Below, in pieces: positions 9,489-17,626 of a stretch of 64,000 nucleotides of DNA. The position numbers and the translations under genes are program-made. The notes below the pieces were generated by a model. It was not told the DNA's origin, made no database searches, and saw only the letters and a list, made by a program, of their open reading frames with translations. The stretch is from Nocardia aurantiaca (GTDB lineage: Bacteria > Actinomycetota > Actinomycetes > Mycobacteriales > Mycobacteriaceae). The DNA lies in NCBI RefSeq assembly GCF_009708175.1, contig NZ_WMBB01000015.1, positions 1-64,000 on the forward strand, in the 5' to 3' direction. Each line of letters begins with the position of its first letter. Position 1 is the first letter of the stretch.

Positions 9489-10576
9489 CAGCGGCCTCCC
9501 TTCCCATGGCAGCGCGGCGCCGGATTCGTATAGATCGGCTGATTCACGGTCGGCATGTTCTGCAGTGCGGGCGGGAAGTTCAGCTGCGGCGCGTCCTTGG
9601 TGCCCGGTCCGGCGACGATGTCGATGCCGCACAGATAGAACTGGAACCAGGAGCCGTAGGACGCCGCGCGGCCCAGCTTCTCCATCTTGATGGGCAGGTT
9701 GGTCAGGGCTTCGTCGACCTCGTCCTTGCGGTCGTTGAGGGTTCCGGTGAGCTGGTTCAGACCTGCGATGGCGCCCTGCAGGTTCGGCCGCACCGGGACC
9801 AGCAGGTCGGCGGTGGCCGAGGTCAGCTTGCCCAGCGAGGTGACGGCCGAGCCGATGGTGCCGCGCTCGGCGTTCAGCCCGGTGACCAGCGCCTCGGTGT
9901 TCACGATCAGCTGATCGAGCTGGTCGCCGCGCGAATTGATGCTGTCCAGCACGGCGTTCAGGTTCTTGATCAGCTCACCGATCACCGCATCCTTGTCGGC
10001 CACCTTGTTGGTGAGCGAGGCGGTATTGGCCACCAGGTCCGCGATGGTGCCGGATTCGCCCTGGAAAACCTGAATGATCTCGTAGGACAGCTTGTTCACG
10101 TCCTCGGGCGTGAGCGTCTGGAACAGCGGCCGGAACCCGTTGAACAGCTCGGTCAGATTGACCGCGGGCTTGGTGCGCTCCAGCGGGATGGTCGAGCCCT
10201 TGTTCATCTTGCGGCCCTGCTGCCCGGCGCCCTGCTCGAGCGCGATGTAGCGCTGGCCCACCAGGTTCCGGTACTTGATGGTCGCGGTGGTGGAGGCCGG
10301 CAGCCAATCCCGGTCGGTCAGTTCGAATTCCACATTGGCCAGGCGCCTGTCCACGATGGACACCTTGGTCACCTTGCCCACGCGCACACCCGCGATGCGC
10401 ACCTCGTCACCCTTGTTCAGCGAGGTCACATCGGTGAACCGGGCATTGAACTTGGTACCGCCGCCACCGTAGTTGGCGATGGTCAGCGCCAGCACGCCCG
10501 TCAGGAAGACCGTGACGAGAATGAAGGCGATCAGTTTGGTCAGCGTCGGCCCCAGGCCGCGCAACAGATCCTTCAC
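9488..10576 (-). CDS. mceB: MCE family protein MceB
   Basis: 362 aa with an N-terminal anchor (about 12-34, LTKLIAFILVTVFLTGVLAL), an MCE domain (about 40-125, GDEVRIAGVRVGKVTKV) and a helical C-terminal region ending in a conserved C-G-I-D / P-R-C-H segment whose Cys pair may be disulfide-bonded. The GTG start overlaps the mceA stop (GTGA). Confidence 0.92.
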   Translation of the reverse strand: MKDLLRGLGPTLTKLIAFILVTVFLTGVLALTIANYGGGGTKFNARFTDVTSLNKGDEVRIAGVRVGKVTKVSIVDRRLANVEFELTDRDWLPASTTATIKYRNLVGQRYIALEQGAGQQGRKMNKGSTIPLERTKPAVNLTELFNGFRPLFQTLTPEDVNKLSYEIIQVFQGESGTIADLVANTASLTNKVADKDAVIGELIKNLNAVLDSINSRGDQLDQLIVNTEALVTGLNAERGTIGSAVTSLGKLTSATADLLVPVRPNLQGAIAGLNQLTGTLNDRKDEVDEALTNLPIKMEKLGRAASYGSWFQFYLCGIDIVAGPGTKDAPQLNFPPALQNMPTVNQPIYTNPAPRCHGKGGR

Positions 10577-11925
10577 TTGACGCTCACCTCACTGCCGCGG
10601 AACGCCGGCGCGGCGATCTTGGTGACCCAACCGGGCACCTCCTCGGGCGAGACACCGTGCGCCGCACCGTAGATCGCACCCAGGGCCTGAGACTCCTGCG
10701 GCGAGTAGGCGGTGGTCGGCGCCTGCGGGCCGTACACCTTGTACTGCGGCTCCGGCATCCGGCCGACGTTCTGGTCGCCCGGGTTGCGGCTCGGCGGCTG
10801 ATAGGAGCCGTCATTGGCGGAGCCGTCGGTGTACTGGCCGGGGTCGGTGAACGGCGGATACATCGGAATGCACAGCGGCCCACGCGTATCGAACCAGCGC
10901 GGCTCGTCCTGGTTGGGCACGTAGCGGCCGCGCGGGTTCACGATCTGCACGGTCACCCGCGAGCCCGGCAGGTCGGTGCCCTTGCCGAAGATCTGGTCGA
11001 TGCGCGGCTTCAGCTCCGCGAAACCGGCCAGCGCGCAGCTGTAGCTGGGCGAGTACTTGGCCAGCGCCTCCAGCGCGGGCCGCGAGTCCGCCGCCACATC
11101 GATGATGTTGTCGCGGTTGGCCACTAGGAAGTCGGTGGTGGTCGACGCGCTCGGGGTGAGCGTGGCCAGCAGGGCGTCGACCTGCGAACGCTTCTGCACG
11201 ATGGTGGCATTGGTGGTGCGCAGGTTGTCCAGCGCTGACACCAGTTGTGGAGCGGCATCGGCGTAGGTGGTCGCCACATCGGCCAGGCTCTTCAGATCCT
11301 GTTGCAGCGTGGGCATTTCCCCATTGACCTGGGTCACGATGTCGTCGAGCCGGTCGATTGTCTTGCCCAGCTCCTCACCCCGCCCCTGCAACGCGTTGGA
11401 CAGCGCGCCCAGCGTGGAGGACAGATACTGCGGCGGAATCGCCTGCAGCAGCGGCAGGATGTGGTCCAGCAGCTGGCTCACCTCGACGGCGTTGCCGCTG
11501 GTGTCCTGCTGCAGGGTGACGCCCGCGGCGAGATGGCCCTGCGGGCTCTCCGGCCACACCAGGTCGATGTAGCGCTCACCGAACAGCGTCTTGGGCAGCA
11601 GCCGCGCCGTCACATTGGCCGGGATCTCGCCCGCCTTGGACGGGTCGATGGCCAGATCCAGGGTGACGTGTTTGCCGTCGTAGCTGCTCGAGCGCAGCTC
11701 GCCGACGGTGACGCCGCGGACCTTCACATCCGCGTTGCGGGTCAGCGCGTTGCCGACGGTGTCGGTGATCAGCTTGACCCGCACCGTGTCCACGAACTGC
11801 TTGTTGTAGATGGCGATGGTGGTCCACAGGAACAGCGCCACCAGCACGAAGAAGAGCACGCCGAGGGTCCGGTTGCGCAGCTTCTCGGTGGAACGCCAGA
11901 ACTGCACACGCTGTGGGTCGCTCAT
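10573..11925 (-). CDS. mceA: MCE family protein MceA
   Basis: First MCE subunit, 450 aa, from the ATG at 11925 (MSDPQRVQFW) preceded by GGAGG; a frame extension 15 codons upstream lacks a good ribosome site. It has a transmembrane anchor (about 19-39), an MCE domain (about 45-130, NADVKVRGVTVGEL), helices, then a long Pro/Gly/Tyr-rich C-terminus. It is separated from yrbEB by 70 bp that contain the palindrome TGCGTG-GT-CACGCA. Confidence 0.92.
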   Translation of the reverse strand: MSDPQRVQFWRSTEKLRNRTLGVLFFVLVALFLWTTIAIYNKQFVDTVRVKLITDTVGNALTRNADVKVRGVTVGELRSSSYDGKHVTLDLAIDPSKAGEIPANVTARLLPKTLFGERYIDLVWPESPQGHLAAGVTLQQDTSGNAVEVSQLLDHILPLLQAIPPQYLSSTLGALSNALQGRGEELGKTIDRLDDIVTQVNGEMPTLQQDLKSLADVATTYADAAPQLVSALDNLRTTNATIVQKRSQVDALLATLTPSASTTTDFLVANRDNIIDVAADSRPALEALAKYSPSYSCALAGFAELKPRIDQIFGKGTDLPGSRVTVQIVNPRGRYVPNQDEPRWFDTRGPLCIPMYPPFTDPGQYTDGSANDGSYQPPSRNPGDQNVGRMPEPQYKVYGPQAPTTAYSPQESQALGAIYGAAHGVSPEEVPGWVTKIAAPAFRGSEVSVK

Positions 11926-11995
11926 GCTGCCTCCATTCCGGATGAGCGGGGAGCCTGCGTGGTCACGCAAGCCGCCGCCTCCGGCCCCTGACCGC

Positions 11996-12862
11996 TCATC
12001 CGGCCACCCGCACCGTCGTGGTCGTTCCCCAGATCGCCAGGGACAGGAAGAAATCGAGCACGTTGATCAGCACGATGGCGGCGCGCACCGCGCGGCCCAC
12101 AGCCACGCCCACGCCCGCGGGGCCGCCGCTGGCGTTGTAGCCGTAGTAGCAGTGCACCAGGATGATCACGAACGCGAAGACGAGCACCTTCACGAACGAA
12201 TAGAGCACGTCTTCCGGTGGCAGGAAGAGGCTGAAGTAGTGGTCATAGGAACCACTCGACTGCCCGTTGAAGTAGATGCTGATCGACCGTGAGGCCAGGT
12301 AGGTGCCCAGCAGGCCGACCACGTACAGCGGAATCACCGCGAGGAACCCCGCGATGGCGCGGGTGGTCACCAGGAACGGTACCGACGGCACCGCCATCAC
12401 CTCGAGCGCGTCGATCTCCTCGGAGATCCGCATGGCGCCCAGCTGCGCGGTGAAACCACAGCCGACCGTCGCCGAAAGCGCCAGGGCCGCAACCAGAGGC
12501 GCGAGCTCGCGGGTATTGATGTAGCCGGTCAGGAACCCGGTGAGCACGCCGGAGCCGAGGGCGTCGAGGGCCTTGAAGCCCTGCAGACCGACGACCACGC
12601 CGACCGAGGCCGACATGAACACGATCACGCCGATGGTGCCGCCGATGACAGCCAGCGCACCCGAACCGAAGGTCACCTCGGCCAGCAGCCGCATGACCTC
12701 CTTGCGGAAGTGCACGATGGTCTTCGGGATGGCCCCGATCGCCCGGGAGTAGAACGACATCTGGTCCCCGGCCCTGTCGACCAGGTTCACCGGGGCCATC
12801 AGCGCGGGCTTCAGCCGGCGCGCCGACCGGGAGAAGGCGGTGGAGCGCAGCGAGATAACCAT
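11996..12862 (-). CDS. yrbEB: MlaE-family ABC permease YrbEB of the mce operon
   Basis: 288 aa integral membrane permease, second of the YrbE pair, with about five to six hydrophobic segments. The MlaE-family cytoplasmic motif is visible as SEEIDALEVMAVPSVPFLV (about residues 144-162). With YrbEA it forms the permease through which the MceG ATPase drives lipid uptake. It starts 3 bp after the yrbEA stop. Confidence 0.92.
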   Translation of the reverse strand: MVISLRSTAFSRSARRLKPALMAPVNLVDRAGDQMSFYSRAIGAIPKTIVHFRKEVMRLLAEVTFGSGALAVIGGTIGVIVFMSASVGVVVGLQGFKALDALGSGVLTGFLTGYINTRELAPLVAALALSATVGCGFTAQLGAMRISEEIDALEVMAVPSVPFLVTTRAIAGFLAVIPLYVVGLLGTYLASRSISIYFNGQSSGSYDHYFSLFLPPEDVLYSFVKVLVFAFVIILVHCYYGYNASGGPAGVGVAVGRAVRAAIVLINVLDFFLSLAIWGTTTTVRVAG

Positions 12863-12865
12863 GGG

Positions 12866-13660
12866 TCACGCGCCCTTTGCGGGGACGACCTGAAGGTAGA
12901 TCAGGGTGAGGATCAGATTCAGGAAGAACAGCACGAGGAACGTGATCACCACGGATTGGTTCACCGCGTCACCCACTCCTTTCGGTCCCCCCTTCGGATG
13001 CAGGCCCTTGTAGGCGGCGATCACGCCCGCCACCACGCCGAAGATCAGGGCCTTGATCTCGCCGATGACCAGGTCGGGGATCTGCGCCAGGGCGGAGAAG
13101 GACGCCAGGTAGGCGCCCGGGGTGCCGCCCTGCAGCCCCACGTTGAAGAAGTAGCCGCCGCAGATGCCGACCACCGACACCAGGCCGTTGAGCAGGAAGG
13201 CGACCAGCATCATGCCCAGCACGCGCGGAACCACAAGGCGCTGAATGGGATCGATGCCGAGCACCTCCATGGCGTCGATCTCCTCGCGGATGGTGCGCGA
13301 GCCGAGATCGGCGGCCACGGCCGAACCGGCGGCTCCGGCGATGATCAGTGCGGTCACCACCGGGGCGGCTTGCTGAACGGTCGCCAGAACACTGGTCGCA
13401 CCGGTGAAGTTCTCCGCGCCCAGCTGCTTGATGAGCGAGCCGGTCTGCAGGGCCACCACCGCACCGAACGGGATTGCCACCAAAGCGGCAGGGAGGATCG
13501 AGACACTCGCGATGAACCACGACTGTTCGATGAACTCCCGCCACTGGAAGGGCCGGCGGAACGTCTTCCGGAGCACGTCCAAAAACAGTGCGAAGATGTT
13601 GCCGGCCTGGGCAAGTCCCGACTCGACCGGGGTGCGCAGTCGCGTCAGGGTGGGATTCAC
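12866..13660 (-). CDS. yrbEA: MlaE-family ABC permease YrbEA of the mce operon
   Basis: 264 aa permease with the conserved coupling motif TIREEIDAMEVLGIDPIQRL (about residues 123-142) that contacts the ATPase, flanked by hydrophobic helices. GTG start 10 bp after the mceG stop with no clear Shine-Dalgarno, suggesting translation coupled to mceG. First permease gene of the operon. Confidence 0.92.
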   Translation of the reverse strand: MNPTLTRLRTPVESGLAQAGNIFALFLDVLRKTFRRPFQWREFIEQSWFIASVSILPAALVAIPFGAVVALQTGSLIKQLGAENFTGATSVLATVQQAAPVVTALIIAGAAGSAVAADLGSRTIREEIDAMEVLGIDPIQRLVVPRVLGMMLVAFLLNGLVSVVGICGGYFFNVGLQGGTPGAYLASFSALAQIPDLVIGEIKALIFGVVAGVIAAYKGLHPKGGPKGVGDAVNQSVVITFLVLFFLNLILTLIYLQVVPAKGA

Positions 13661-13670
13661 GCCGCGTATG

Positions 13671-14732
13671 TTACCCGTTAGTCAGGTTCTGTCGAACCGT
13701 GGAGTCGTAGCCGCCCTGATATGCGGGCATCACCTGCGTGTCGGCCTCATCGCCGTTCTGCGACATGGACTCCCGAATGGCCTCCTGAGCGGCCGGGGGC
13801 AACGTGTGCATGATCTGACGGACCCGCTCACGCCGCCGGTGCACGGCACCGCGGACGGGCATGCCCGGGGTCGCCCGCATCTGCGGAATGATGCCCTCGA
13901 TCTCCTCGGCGCCACCCGCGTGGTGACCCGAGTCGAACATGGCCTGCTCGCGGGCCATCTGGGCCTCGTCCTTCTCCTCGGACATGCCGATCGGACCCTG
14001 CATGCGGCCGTTGAGGAACTGCTTGACCACCGGCTCCTCCGAGGTCAGCAGCACCTCACGGGGACCGAACATGACCAGGTTGCGGCGGAACAGCATGCCG
14101 ATGTTGTCCGGCACCGTACGGGCCAGGTTGATGTTGTGCGTGACGATCAGGATCGTCGCGTCGATCTGCGCGTTGATATCGATCAACAACTGCGAAAGAT
14201 AGGTGGTGCGAACGGGATCCAGACCCGAGTCCGGCTCGTCGACCAGAATGATCTGCGGGTCCAGCACCAGCGCGCGGGCCAGGCCGGCGCGCTTGCGCAT
14301 ACCGCCGGAGATCTCACCGGGAAGCTTGCCCTCGGCGCCGAGCAGACCGGTCAGCTCGAGCTTCTCCATGACGATCTTCTTGATCTCGGATTCGCTCTTC
14401 TTGGTGTGCTCGCGCAACGGGAAGGCCGTGTTGTCGAACAGGTTCATGGACCCGAACAGCGCGCCGTCCTGGAACAAGACGCCGAACAGCTTGCGGATCT
14501 CGTAGAGCTCTTTGTTGGAGCAGGTCGTGATGTCGGTGCCGTCGATGTAGATCGAGCCCTTCTCCGGGCGCAGCAGACCGATCAACGACTTCAGGAAGAC
14601 GGACTTACCGGTACCGGATGGGCCGAGCAGAGCGCTGACTTCCCCCGGCGGCAGCGTCAGCGTGACGTCCTGCCAAATACGCTGCGAACCGAATGACTTC
14701 GTGATGCCTTCGGTCCTGACCTCGACGCCCAC
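13671..14732 (-). CDS. mceG: Mce transporter ATPase MceG (Mkl)
   Basis: 353 aa ABC ATPase energising Mce lipid import. Walker A GPSGTGKS (about 37-44), signature ISGGMRKR (about 142-149), Walker B ending in DEPDSGLDP (about 166-174). A C-terminal extension of about 110 aa (GMSEEKDEAQMAREQ...) is typical of Mkl/MceG and absent from ordinary importers. The GTG at 14732 was chosen: GGAGG lies five bases before it and the product begins MGVEV like mycobacterial Mkl. A GTG at 14762 is in frame but lacks a ribosome site. Here mceG directly precedes the yrbE-mce genes. Confidence 0.93.
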   Translation of the reverse strand: MGVEVRTEGITKSFGSQRIWQDVTLTLPPGEVSALLGPSGTGKSVFLKSLIGLLRPEKGSIYIDGTDITTCSNKELYEIRKLFGVLFQDGALFGSMNLFDNTAFPLREHTKKSESEIKKIVMEKLELTGLLGAEGKLPGEISGGMRKRAGLARALVLDPQIILVDEPDSGLDPVRTTYLSQLLIDINAQIDATILIVTHNINLARTVPDNIGMLFRRNLVMFGPREVLLTSEEPVVKQFLNGRMQGPIGMSEEKDEAQMAREQAMFDSGHHAGGAEEIEGIIPQMRATPGMPVRGAVHRRRERVRQIMHTLPPAAQEAIRESMSQNGDEADTQVMPAYQGGYDSTVRQNLTNG

Positions 14733-14928
14733 GCCAACCTCCACTTTCTCCGACGAGCGCACTACGTGTGACTACGGGCCACGAATTTCGCGCGGTGTGG
14801 CGCATCACAGTAGGTCCGGTCACTGTATCGCATATGCACCGTCTCGGACACCGGGACCTGACTGGTCGGTAGGAACTTTCGTAACGAATTACCGATTACG
14901 CGCCAATCACAGCGGCACACTACGCGAA

Positions 14929-14958
14929 AAGGGTGGTCCCACAATGGGAACCACCCTT
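14929..14958 (-). terminator. Terminator after rplJ-rplL
   Basis: On the minus strand AAGGGTGGTTCCCA pairs with TGGGACCACCCTT around a TTG loop and is followed by TTCGCG. It lies about 155 bp after rplL. The remainder of 14733-15113 shows only GC hairpins and the mceG upstream region. Confidence 0.65.
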
Positions 14959-15047
14959 GTCACAATCACAGCGCCGCCGCCGGGAGATGGGGTTGGGAAA
15001 GTTCCCAATCACCGCTCAGGAGGCGAAGTCCGCCGCCCGTTCGGGAT

Positions 15048-15102
15048 GCGGGGCGAAGCCCCGCGTCCCTCCCTTTCGGGGGCGTCGGGGGCTTGCCCCG
15101 AC
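15048..15102. repeat. Pair of GC hairpins after rplL
   Basis: Two adjacent stem-loops, GCGGGGC-gaa-GCCCCGC (15048-15064) and GTCGGGG...CCCCGAC (15084-15102), lie immediately past the rplL stop. A pair of very similar GGGGCTTCGCCCC-type hairpins occurs at 23534-23579, suggesting a recurrent transcript-end module. Confidence 0.5.
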
Positions 15103-15113
15103 ACAATCCCGTC

Positions 15114-15494
15114 TTACTTGACGGAGACCTTGGCGCCGGCCTCTTCCAGCTTCGCCTTGGCGGCCTCGGCGGCCTCCTTGGCGACCTTCTCGAGGATCGG
15201 CTTCGGGGCGCCCTCGACCAGGTCCTTGGCTTCCTTCAGGCCCAGGCCGGAGACGATCTCACGGACGACCTTGATGACCTGGATCTTCTTGTCGCCGGCA
15301 CCCTCGAGGATGACGTCGAACTCGTCCTGCTCCTCGGCGGCCTCGGCCGGGGCAGCGCCACCGGCGACCGCGGCGACGGCGACCGGAGCAGCGGCGGTGA
15401 CCTCGAACTTGTCCTCGAACGCCTTCACGAACTCGGACAGCTCCAGCAGGGTCATGCCGGCGAAGGTCTCGAGCAGCTCATCAACGTTGGCCAT
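15114..15494 (-). CDS. rplL: 50S ribosomal protein L7/L12
   Basis: 126 aa stalk protein that binds L10 and recruits translational GTPases. N-terminal dimerisation domain (MANVDELLETFAGMTLLELS), Ala/Gly/Glu hinge (about 33-55), C-terminal factor-binding domain with KKIQVIKVVREIVSGLGLKE. GAAAGGAAATATCA precedes the ATG. It follows rplJ by 64 bp in the usual order. Confidence 0.98.
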   Translation of the reverse strand: MANVDELLETFAGMTLLELSEFVKAFEDKFEVTAAAPVAVAAVAGGAAPAEAAEEQDEFDVILEGAGDKKIQVIKVVREIVSGLGLKEAKDLVEGAPKPILEKVAKEAAEAAKAKLEEAGAKVSVK

Positions 15495-15558
15495 TGATAT
15501 TTCCTTTCGGTAGTTCCGTCACCGCGTGAACGGGGACGAAGAGGTTTGGGGTAGTGAC

Positions 15559-16113
15559 TTATTCGGCGTCCGCGGCCGGAGCTTCGGCGGCGCCACCCTC
15601 GGCGCGCTTCTTCTCCTCGAGGGCCGCGGCCAGGCGGGCGATCTGCGAGGCCGGGGCGGCGAACAGCCCGGCAGCCTTCGACAGGTTGCCCTTCATGGCG
15701 CCGGCCAGCTTGGCCAGCAGCACCTCGCGCGACTCCAGGTCGGCAATGCGCTCGACCTCGGACACGGACAGCGCGGTGCCGTCCATGTAGCCGCCCTTGA
15801 TGATGAGCGCCTTGTTGTCCTTGGCGAACGCCTTGAGCGCCTTCGCGGCGTCGACCGGTTCACCCTTGATGAAGGTGATAGCGGTCGGACCGACGAACAA
15901 GTCATCCAGGCCTTCCACGCCCGCCTCGGCGGCAGCGCGCTTGACCAGGGTGTTCTTGGCGACGGAGTAGGTAGCGTTCGCGCCGAGGGCACGACGCAGC
16001 TCAGTGATCTTGCCGACGGACAGGCCACGGTATTCCGTGACGACAGTCGCGGTGGACGACTTGAACTGCTCAGCGATCTCCGCGACCGCGGTGACCTTCT
16101 CAGGCTTTGCCAT
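15559..16113 (-). CDS. rplJ: 50S ribosomal protein L10
   Basis: 184 aa. It anchors the L7/L12 stalk to 23S rRNA. The ATG at 16113 has GGAGG six bases upstream, so the longer frame starting at 16230 is rejected. N-terminal RNA-binding domain (MAKPEKVTAVAEIAEQFKSS) and C-terminal helix for L12 dimers (ARLAAALEEKKRAEGGAAEA). Expression is probably set by the upstream leader. Confidence 0.97.
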   Translation of the reverse strand: MAKPEKVTAVAEIAEQFKSSTATVVTEYRGLSVGKITELRRALGANATYSVAKNTLVKRAAAEAGVEGLDDLFVGPTAITFIKGEPVDAAKALKAFAKDNKALIIKGGYMDGTALSVSEVERIADLESREVLLAKLAGAMKGNLSKAAGLFAAPASQIARLAAALEEKKRAEGGAAEAPAADAE

Positions 16114-16180
16114 ACTTCGCCTCCTCTCTGGATGGTCGGTTCTCGAATGAACTACCGAGTTCCGCCACAGGGGCCGGCGA

Positions 16181-16218
16181 CAAAGCAAACGCCCCGGACG
16201 CAAGGTGGTCCCGGGGCG
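16181..16218 (-). promoter_or_regulatory. Attenuator-like hairpin in the rplJ (L10) leader
   Basis: About 70-105 nt before the rplJ start the minus strand forms CGCCCCGGGA...TCCGGGGCG followed by TTTGCTTTG, a terminator shape inside an untranslated leader. Upstream (16240-16290) is another structured segment. L10(L12) binding to such leaders is known to feed back on this operon. The rest of 16114-16532 is the divergent promoter region with no gene. Confidence 0.6.
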
Positions 16219-16532
16219 CACAAGAAACACGATGCGAGCTGAGCTCGCCAGTTTCCCTTACCTCGGCTCTCCCTGCGTGGGCCGCCGGCAATATCGCCGG
16301 ACCTTCGACTGCCCGAGGGCAGCAACCAACGGTCTTCGGTAGAACGATTGGGGGTGATCATCGGCCGAATCTCCGAGGAGCACGTCGATGACCGTCGTCC
16401 AATATAGCGGACACGCATCCATCCGCCAAAACGGGGTCGGCCCCCTCGGGCGCAAGACTATGAAACTTGGGCATTTCAAAATGGTGAGCGGCTCGGTAGG
16501 TTCCTACGCATCCCAGCCCTGGAGGTAACCCC

Positions 16533-16781
16533 ATGAGTCGGCTGCTCACCAAAACCCTTGCCGCCGTGACACTTTCCATCGCACTAGCGGGCGCCGCCGC
16601 TCCGGCGAACGCCGATGTCCCACTGCCGCCGCGGGGCACGGGCTCTTCCCTGGTAGACGGCGGCTCCTCCCTGCTCCAAACCGGTTCGACCATCTTCGTC
16701 AACCCGCTGCCAGCGCTGATCGGAGGGTTCCTGTGCTCCCTGAACCCCGGCAGCGGCCTCTGCAACCTCCGCGACCTCTGA
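16533..16781 (+). CDS. Small exported protein, unknown function
   Basis: 82 aa with a clean Sec signal peptide (MSRLLTKTLAAVTLSIALAG, cleavage likely after ANA at about residue 27). The mature part of about 55 aa has Gly/Ser/Pro-rich sequence and two Cys near the C-terminus (LCSLNPGSGLC) that could form a disulfide. GGAGGTAACCCC precedes the ATG. It stands alone on the plus strand within the ribosomal cluster. I do not recognise a family. Confidence 0.7.
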   Translation: MSRLLTKTLAAVTLSIALAGAAAPANADVPLPPRGTGSSLVDGGSSLLQTGSTIFVNPLPALIGGFLCSLNPGSGLCNLRDL

Positions 16782-16790
16782 CGAACACAG

Positions 16791-16840
16791 CGAAGGGCCG
16801 GTACGAATTTCGTACCGGCCCTTCGGGCTTCATGCGTTGC
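16791..16840. terminator. 50-bp terminator repeat, copy 1
   Basis: Identical over 50 bp to 17556-17605. It contains a perfect 16-bp inverted repeat (GAAGGGCCGGTACGAA) around one base, followed by GGGCTTCATGCGTTGC. It serves as bidirectional terminator between the small exported-protein gene and vapC. Confidence 0.85.
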
Positions 16841-16853
16841 CATCTTGGCGGTA

Positions 16854-17252
16854 CTAGGTGGCGGGCTCGATTCGATTCACCGTCTCGACCTTGCTGATTC
16901 CCTTGTCGAAAGACACGATGCTCGATTCCGGTACAGCTTCGGCGAGGGCGACCAGATAGGCGTCGGCGAAGGACAGCCGATAATGCTCGTACACGTCGAT
17001 CGCCCTGATGAGCAGAGCCGGATCGTCGGTAACGATGTTCCGGGAGCTGACCAGGACGCGCGCCAGCGCCGCGAGTCGAGGTCTCTCGACCCGATAGACG
17101 CTCTGCAACACGTAGATTGTCTCGGCCAGGATCAGATCCGCAAGGTGCAACGAATCAGATTGCGCGAGAAAGGCTGTCGCCCGCCTGCCCATATCCGGCG
17201 GATCCTGCGTGAGGTGGCGGATCAGGATGTTCGTGTCGAGGAAGACCGTCAC
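16854..17252 (-). CDS. PIN-domain ribonuclease toxin, VapC family
   Basis: 132 aa. PIN-domain acidic residues are visible: D6 (FLDTN), E44 (ILAET), D97 (FADAY) and D116 (SFDKG). VapC toxins cleave tRNA or rRNA when freed from their antitoxin. The gene overlaps the antitoxin stop by four bases (ATGA), the standard antitoxin-first order. Sitting between rplA and rplJ, it is an insertion in an otherwise ribosomal block. Confidence 0.9.
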   Translation of the reverse strand: MTVFLDTNILIRHLTQDPPDMGRRATAFLAQSDSLHLADLILAETIYVLQSVYRVERPRLAALARVLVSSRNIVTDDPALLIRAIDVYEHYRLSFADAYLVALAEAVPESSIVSFDKGISKVETVNRIEPAT

Positions 17253-17500
17253 GGTTCACCTTCTCGCCACTGCGCCGCCCACGCGGCATCGCGAATCTCT
17301 TCCCAGGACTTCCCGCGCACCTGCGGCGGCACGGGCACGCTACCGGCCAGCTCGAGCAGATCCGGGGTTCGGGCCAACACGACAACCTGCCCCTCAACCC
17401 GGAAGAGCACGTTGTCGCCGACATGCAGGTCGAGCGCATCACGGATCGCCTTCGGCACCGTTAGCTGCCCCTTCGATGTCAGCCGCGCAACCGCGTCCAT
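17249..17500 (-). CDS. AbrB/MazE-type antitoxin partner of VapC
   Basis: 83 aa. The N-terminal swapped-hairpin DNA-binding fold is recognisable (LTSKGQLTVPKAIRDALDLH, about 7-26, then VGD), followed by a C-terminal segment that would occupy the toxin active site. Such antitoxins bind their own promoter with the toxin. GGAGAGGTC lies in front of the ATG. Confidence 0.88.
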   Translation of the reverse strand: MDAVARLTSKGQLTVPKAIRDALDLHVGDNVLFRVEGQVVVLARTPDLLELAGSVPVPPQVRGKSWEEIRDAAWAAQWREGEP

Positions 17501-17555
17501 GACCTCTCCTTACTTCGAGCCCCTGGTAAGGATACGTCGACCGGCGCTGAACAGT

Positions 17556-17605
17556 CGAAGGGCCGGTACGAATTTCGTACCGGCCCTTCGGGCTTCATGC
17601 GTTGC
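17556..17605 (-). terminator. 50-bp terminator repeat, copy 2 (rplA terminator)
   Basis: Exact duplicate of 16791-16840, starting 21 bases past the rplA stop. The same perfect hairpin is present. The two copies bracket vapBC with a 765-bp period, so one of them probably arose with the insertion. Confidence 0.85.
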
Positions 17606-17626
17606 TACGCGCTACCGCGTCGGGAA

